Assembly: GCF_014898815.1 (NCBI RefSeq)
Contig: NW_026515500.1
Coordinates: forward strand, 1,054,001 to 1,118,000
DNA length: 64,000 bases
Direction of reading: 5' to 3'
Source: Panonychus citri
Taxonomy: Eukaryota > Arthropoda > Arachnida > Trombidiformes > Tetranychidae
A model generated the notes under the pieces. The model was not told where the DNA came from, did not search any database, and saw nothing but the letters and a program-made list of their open reading frames with translations. A program made the translations under genes and the position numbers. The stretch's first letter is position 1. Each line of letters opens with the position of its first letter. Shown one piece after another: positions 58,594 through 64,000 of this stretch.

Positions 58594-60078
58594 TGATGTT
58601 ATGGTTTGTAAATCCTTTTCTTTGCTTGAAAGATGATTAAACAATCAGAGTGATTAACTAATTAGATATCCACGGATTCCTTGAAAAATGTAGATATTAA
58701 TGAATGGATGTAATGGTAAACACAATCGATGAGAAATTAATTGTAACAATTAACTTGATGAGAGAAAAACAATAACAAAGAGAAACGAAAATTATTCTTA
58801 TGGTTTTGATCTTCACTGTTTCTTGTCTCCAACGTCAGTGAACCTAAAGAGTGAGAAGGAAGAAGAAGATGAAGAAAGTAAGTAAATGGAAGATAAGGAA
58901 GATAATATTTCTCTTCTTATTCTTCTCTACTTTTACTACGAAAGAGAAAGAGAAAGAGAAGAAAGATGATGAAGATAAAAAAGAAAGACAATGTTTGGAT
59001 TATCATGCGTATTCCAAATTGAGAATATTGCTCATGATTTCTACCGAAAAAGAGAAAACCAGAATTGTCACCACAACGAATTCGATGAGTTCGATGTAAC
59101 ATCTATTTCGAGTTCTAACCAATTCCTATGGATAAAAATACTTGTGAACTTTTCCCTCTCTCATCTTAATCATCATCAACATGATTTTCTCAGGCAAATT
59201 GCCAAAAAAACGCAAGAAATTAATTCTTAATTGTTACTGTTGGTTCCTCTTTTTTTGGCTTAACATTTTTACCATTTACAAGTAAACAAAAACGTTCAGA
59301 TGATTATCGTTTTATTAATTGTAATTTAACAAGACATTTCCAATTGATTAAGATGGTTAGTTAATCATGTTAATTGATTGTTTTGCTTTTGCGATCGGTT
59401 AATTGTTCAAAAGTTTGTAACGATCGTTGGATTGGTTTGTCATTTCGCTGCGAGTGTTAAGTGTTGGCTGAACTTTTTCAGGTTCGATGAAAGTGAATTA
59501 GTTTAATTGAATTTACATTCATGGGTTCATTGTGGGTGGAAATTTTCAGATTCTGAAATTCTGAGATTTATCTCTTTGTTTCTGTGTTCCGCTTTTCGTT
59601 GGTGAGTCTAGACTCTGGAGATATTGTTACCGGAAATAGATTGATTTCTATGAGGATTTTATTTCCTTATGAATTTTTGTTTTTGCTTCTTTCTCGAAGT
59701 TGATTCAAAGACATTACTGAATTCTGGATGGTTGCCAATGTGGGAGACGATAAACATTTCATGATGATGATAGTTTCAAGTGGTGATGGTTGCATGATGA
59801 AGATGATGATGATAATTATTATGATGATGGAGATGAAGATGATTTCTTAGGAAGTAAACATGTTGATCCAACAAAACATTAACCATAACAATAATAAGCA
59901 CGATAAACAACAACAATGGCTCTTCCTCCATTCATCTACCACCTCCACACCATTGGCATCATCTTCATCTTCATCTTCATCCGCATCTTCATCCTCCTTC
60001 ATCTTACATCATTTTCCATGCAAATCATTCATTGCCATCACTCTCAAAGTTGATCAAAGTTTTTAGGAACTTTTCCCA

Positions 60079-60141
<63 letters not shown>

Positions 60142-63100
60142 ATGATCACCAGAATCTCTCAAGGCATCGACCAGAATCTTGAAGATCGATGACTTTTATT
60201 TTAGAAAAATAAAACACCAGAGAAACGGAAGTTAGTTAATTGGAAAACAATTTACCGGTTAATTAATCTTAACAATTTGTGCATCGACAATAATTCAACT
60301 AATTAACTGATTATCACGAAAAAAAATTCATACATTTTTTTGTTCAGTTGACAATAAACTTGATTATCAATTTAATCTGATAAAATCAAAAAAAAAACTT
60401 ACTAATTAATAATGAAATCAATACTCATTTGGGTTAATTAATCATTAAAATTAGATTAAAATAATAGTTACTTTTTATCAATCCTGTTAATTTAGTAATC
60501 AATATATTAATGTTTGAATATATGATAACAATCAGGAAGCAAATTAAATCAATTGAAATGATTAACATGAGCCTATCAACTGCCTGTGGGTTTAAACTTA
60601 CAGTTAATTATAATCTTAATGATTAATAAAAACAACAAGCAAATCAACAATCAAATTAAATCATGATTAAAATCATCTCTCTGTTTGTCCAACATGATTT
60701 TAATAACTATTACAGTTAATAATATAAATTAATCATTAACATGACCCTTAACTATTTGTATGATAATCAAACTGGATTAAAAGGTTAGAATCACAATTAA
60801 GAACCAGAATTATCATCATCATAATAATGATTTCCTCCATGATGATAATCAATTGATTGTTGGGTAAATTAGATTAAAAAACTTATTGCCATCCTTATTA
60901 GTTGATTGTCTTGTCTAATCAAATAGTCAACAACAATTAACCAGCATCACAGTTTCAATTGTTGAAAAAATTAACATCTTCAGCCTTAATCACTGACCAT
61001 TTAATAAATTGTTTGTCAGAATTTAAAAAAAACATATTATTAACTATTACAATCAACTTTATAATAGTTTGATAAACTTAATTACAATCAACAATTCATT
61101 GAACTGATAAACTCAATTAAATCAACTTGATTAAGATGATTAACCAGAAAAAAACTGGCCTAAATTATTTTAATCACTTTTTTTGTTATAAACAATTTAC
61201 AATAATAAATTGATCATCAATTGATTGTTGTGATTAATAACAATTTGGTCTGATAACTTTGTCACAATTAACAGTCAATAAAAAACAACTACAGCAACAA
61301 TTTATTATTATAAACAATCAAAAAGTTAATCACAATGAAAACCAATTGATTAAATTAAGGTAAAAGTTTACAAGTCTAATATTTAATTGTAACTTAATCA
61401 ATTGAAATGATGAAATAATAAAAGGATAATAACAAAGTGTCAATAAAAAAAATTGTTGATTAACTGATTAAGACGATTAAGGTGTTTAATCATTATTGTA
61501 ATTAGTTAATCGCGTTTTAAAATATCACATTTAAATGTTAATCATTCACTAATCAAATTAAATCATCATGATAATCAAATTATCAAATGATTAATTTGTA
61601 AACGGAAAGGATTAACATGATAATCATTGTTGATTAGAAAACTAAATTAGATGAAAATTGGTGCCAACGTATTGATTGTAGATGCTGTTAATTAGGATGA
61701 TAATTATGATGAAGATGAAGATGAAGATGAAGATGGAGATGAGGATGAGGATGAGGATGACGAGGATAAAAAGACAAGAAGATGAAAATGATATTAATAA
61801 TAATGGAAGATAAATTATATGAAAGGGGAACAAGTCCAAGAATCAATCGCAAGCAAATTTATCCTAATTTTTGGTTAATCATCTTTCAATATCTTCATCT
61901 TCATCTTTATCATCCTCATCCTCATCATCTCTTACTTTTTGTCTCTTTCTTTTCTCTAATATTAACTTAATTGACTTGAATATAACCAGGAGATGATCAA
62001 GAATCCTCATCAACAGGTTGACCATCATCATCATCTTTAGCATCCCGATCATCCTATTGCCCTCTTTTCACAGCAAATTATTTCTCATCTTCATCATCAT
62101 CTTCATCCTTTTGGACATCATCTTCATCATCATCAACATCAATATTATCAACAGTTAAAAAAATCATCAAATACTAATCAGTTGTTTCAAATATTCAATG
62201 ATCACCCTGAAAATAAAACAGTTACATTAATTTAATTGTCTCATCACCTTTGTAATATAAATTATATAAATAAGTTTGTACGCAATCAGATTAATAATTA
62301 ACGTTAATTTTTTTACGATTTAATCAATAATCAATAGTCATTTCTATTAATTGTTATTGAATTTTAATTTTCTGTCAATTAATCAAATTGCTGTTTATTT
62401 GGAAAAACAAAATACGTGATAAGTTATCAACTGTTGGTTAATTTGTTATTACCTAAATTAGTGATCAACTGATACAATCAACTAATCACAACTCGATTAA
62501 GTGAACAATTTCATCAACACAGTGAATCAAAAATCAAATCAAATGAAGGTTTGTATTAATCTTAATATGTTTTCCTTTCCATATCATTGATAATCTCCCG
62601 TAGAGGTCAACAAATCCTTCAAGATATTTCCTCTATCATCATCATCCTCATCATCATCTGGATACTTTTCCATAGGTCAATTGATGAAGATGAAGATAAA
62701 GATGACCTAAAGTCATCTCTCCACAGGGAAGATAACCAGAGATACCCTAATGATAACAAGTCTATTACTTTACTCATTAAAATGATTTCTGGTTTTTCTT
62801 TGGAAGAAAAAAAAACGAAGATGAAAATTTTTTCTATTTCATCCTCATCCTCATCATCATCTTTCTCTAGACGAAGAAAGTGTTTTTTTTTTCTTGGGTG
62901 GGTCCTTATTCTTGTTTATCCTCATCATTATCACTCTCTTGTTATCCTTTTCTGTGTCTGTGAGTGTTTGTAAAGGTAAGGCCATTGATGGAGATGAGGA
63001 TAAGTCAAAAAGGTAAATGACCCAAACCAGAATTGACCCTTCATCCTTTTGTCTCCTTTTGACCAATTGTATGTCATTTGTTAAATTGTTGCTAAATTGT

Positions 63101-64000
63101 TAACCACAAACTATTTAGACAATCAGTACATTAATCAATCACCTCTTTTTTTTTGACAATGTAAATTGTTTACATAACAAAACAAAAAAGCTCAAGGTCA
63201 CTTCCGTTGTGTCCATTGACAAAAAGTGATTCATTAAAAATGATAAACATAAAGTTTACTATTTATCTAATGTAATCATCAAAGATTTAGATGTTTCCAT
63301 GATTAAGTTAATTGCGATAATTGTAATTGCTTTCAGGGTGAATGATAAATATTGTATATTGATGGTCAACAGGTATAAGGACAGTTACGGTTTAGACTCA
63401 TTGATAAACTTTGTTGTTGTTGTTGTTGTTGTTTTCATTATGAAGATGAGGATGAGGATGATGATAATTGTAATGATTTACTTAATCATTTGCATTATAT
63501 ATTATTAATTTGAGGTCATTGATCAACTTTCAGACGAATAGGTTAAAAGTTGAAAAGAGTTCAAGTTCGAGTTGATTATTAGTTATAAGAGAGGAATAAA
63601 ATATTTCAAATCCAGATAAACAACCTGAATAAGGTCATAAAAACAATTTATCATGAAATTAGCGATCAAAATAACAAGAAGATGAGGATGATAAAGAAGA
63701 AGATGAAGATATTGAGAGAGTAATCGGTTGAGAAAAATAGTATTAATCGAATTGTGAATAATTCATTTTCTTTTTCATCGATAGAACTTTTTTCGTTCTC
63801 GATTCATAAGTTTATCGAATGGACAAAAATATATTCTCATCAATGAAAGGAAATTCAATTAGTCATTTGATCACAAATGATATTGAAAAGAATATCAATC
63901 ATGATGATCAATTGATTGTTGTGACGATCATGATGATCTCAGAATTGAGGATCATTGATGATTAACCTTTTTTGATTACTCATAGTAAATGCATTTTGCA
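58594..64000. other. 5.4-kb stretch without a recognised gene
   Basis: AT-rich, with a (CT)n tract at 60082-60139 and ATC/GAT repeats (59760-59835, 61700-61765, 61880-61930, 62080-62135, 62840-62870). Open frames are low-complexity repeats. It presumably includes upstream regulatory DNA of the LIM gene. I see no RNA gene. Confidence 0.55.
60082..60139. repeat. (CT)29 microsatellite
   Basis: Perfect CT tract of 58 bp, the second longest dinucleotide repeat in the window. Confidence 0.94.

Noticed and set aside
1..64000. CRISPR arrays, bacterial operons, rRNA or prophage
   Set aside because: None seen. The window is eukaryotic nuclear DNA with spliced genes.

Overview
This window is AT-rich eukaryotic nuclear DNA with short spliced introns (about 70-300 nt in the compact genes), long gene-poor stretches of (GA)n and ATCATG-type simple sequence, and animal-specific genes. 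The gene set (phosphorylase kinase alpha, Vasa-type zinc-knuckle helicase remnants, MUS81, a JARID2-like protein, an EPLIN/LIMA1-like LIM protein, a probable PDE4/dunce exon) indicates an arthropod. The base composition and compact introns would fit an acariform (spider-mite-like) mite; that placement is inference.

Layout. 1-23.8 kb is almost gene-free on both strands. It holds microsatellites, a near-perfect 890-bp tandem duplication (about 4.9-6.7 kb) and a scrambled vasa locus (19.56-22.08 kb). A minus-strand coding exon at 23790-23977 ends in RRRHSWIC before a GTAAGT donor, as PDE4 N-termini do. If it is a dunce first coding exon, everything to its left is 5' intron and the vasa debris lies inside that intron. 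24.85-31.6 kb is an array of broken, nearly identical partial copies of the phosphorylase kinase alpha gene, mixed with a diverged repeat pair and a 928-bp foldback transposon. The intact PHKA gene follows (31957-37193, 11 constitutive-length exons, 1193 codons). It carries two homologous 145-nt versions of exon 5 that look mutually exclusive.

38.3-42.9 kb is a compact convergent pair. On the plus strand is a 256-residue protein made only of the PRC2-binding N-terminus of JARID2, with its ubiquitin-interacting module duplicated. On the minus strand is MUS81, with one frameshift in the nuclease domain. Each has the same 13-bp CTCF-like motif ACAGATGGCGCTG upstream, in mirror orientation. 43.9-58.6 kb is a minus-strand EPLIN/LIMA1-like actin-binding LIM gene with six coding exons (699 residues) and two alternative first exons that both join exon 2 in phase. 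58.6-64 kb shows no gene.

Most notable are the stand-alone JARID2 N-terminus with tandem UIMs, the PHKA exon 5 pair, the PHKA pseudogene array with its foldback insertion, and the scrambled vasa locus. Exon joins were derived by hand from reading frames and GT/AG signals. The PHKA, LIM-gene and JARID2-like models each add up to a whole number of codons without internal stops. Protein family calls rest on recognised motifs, not on database searches.
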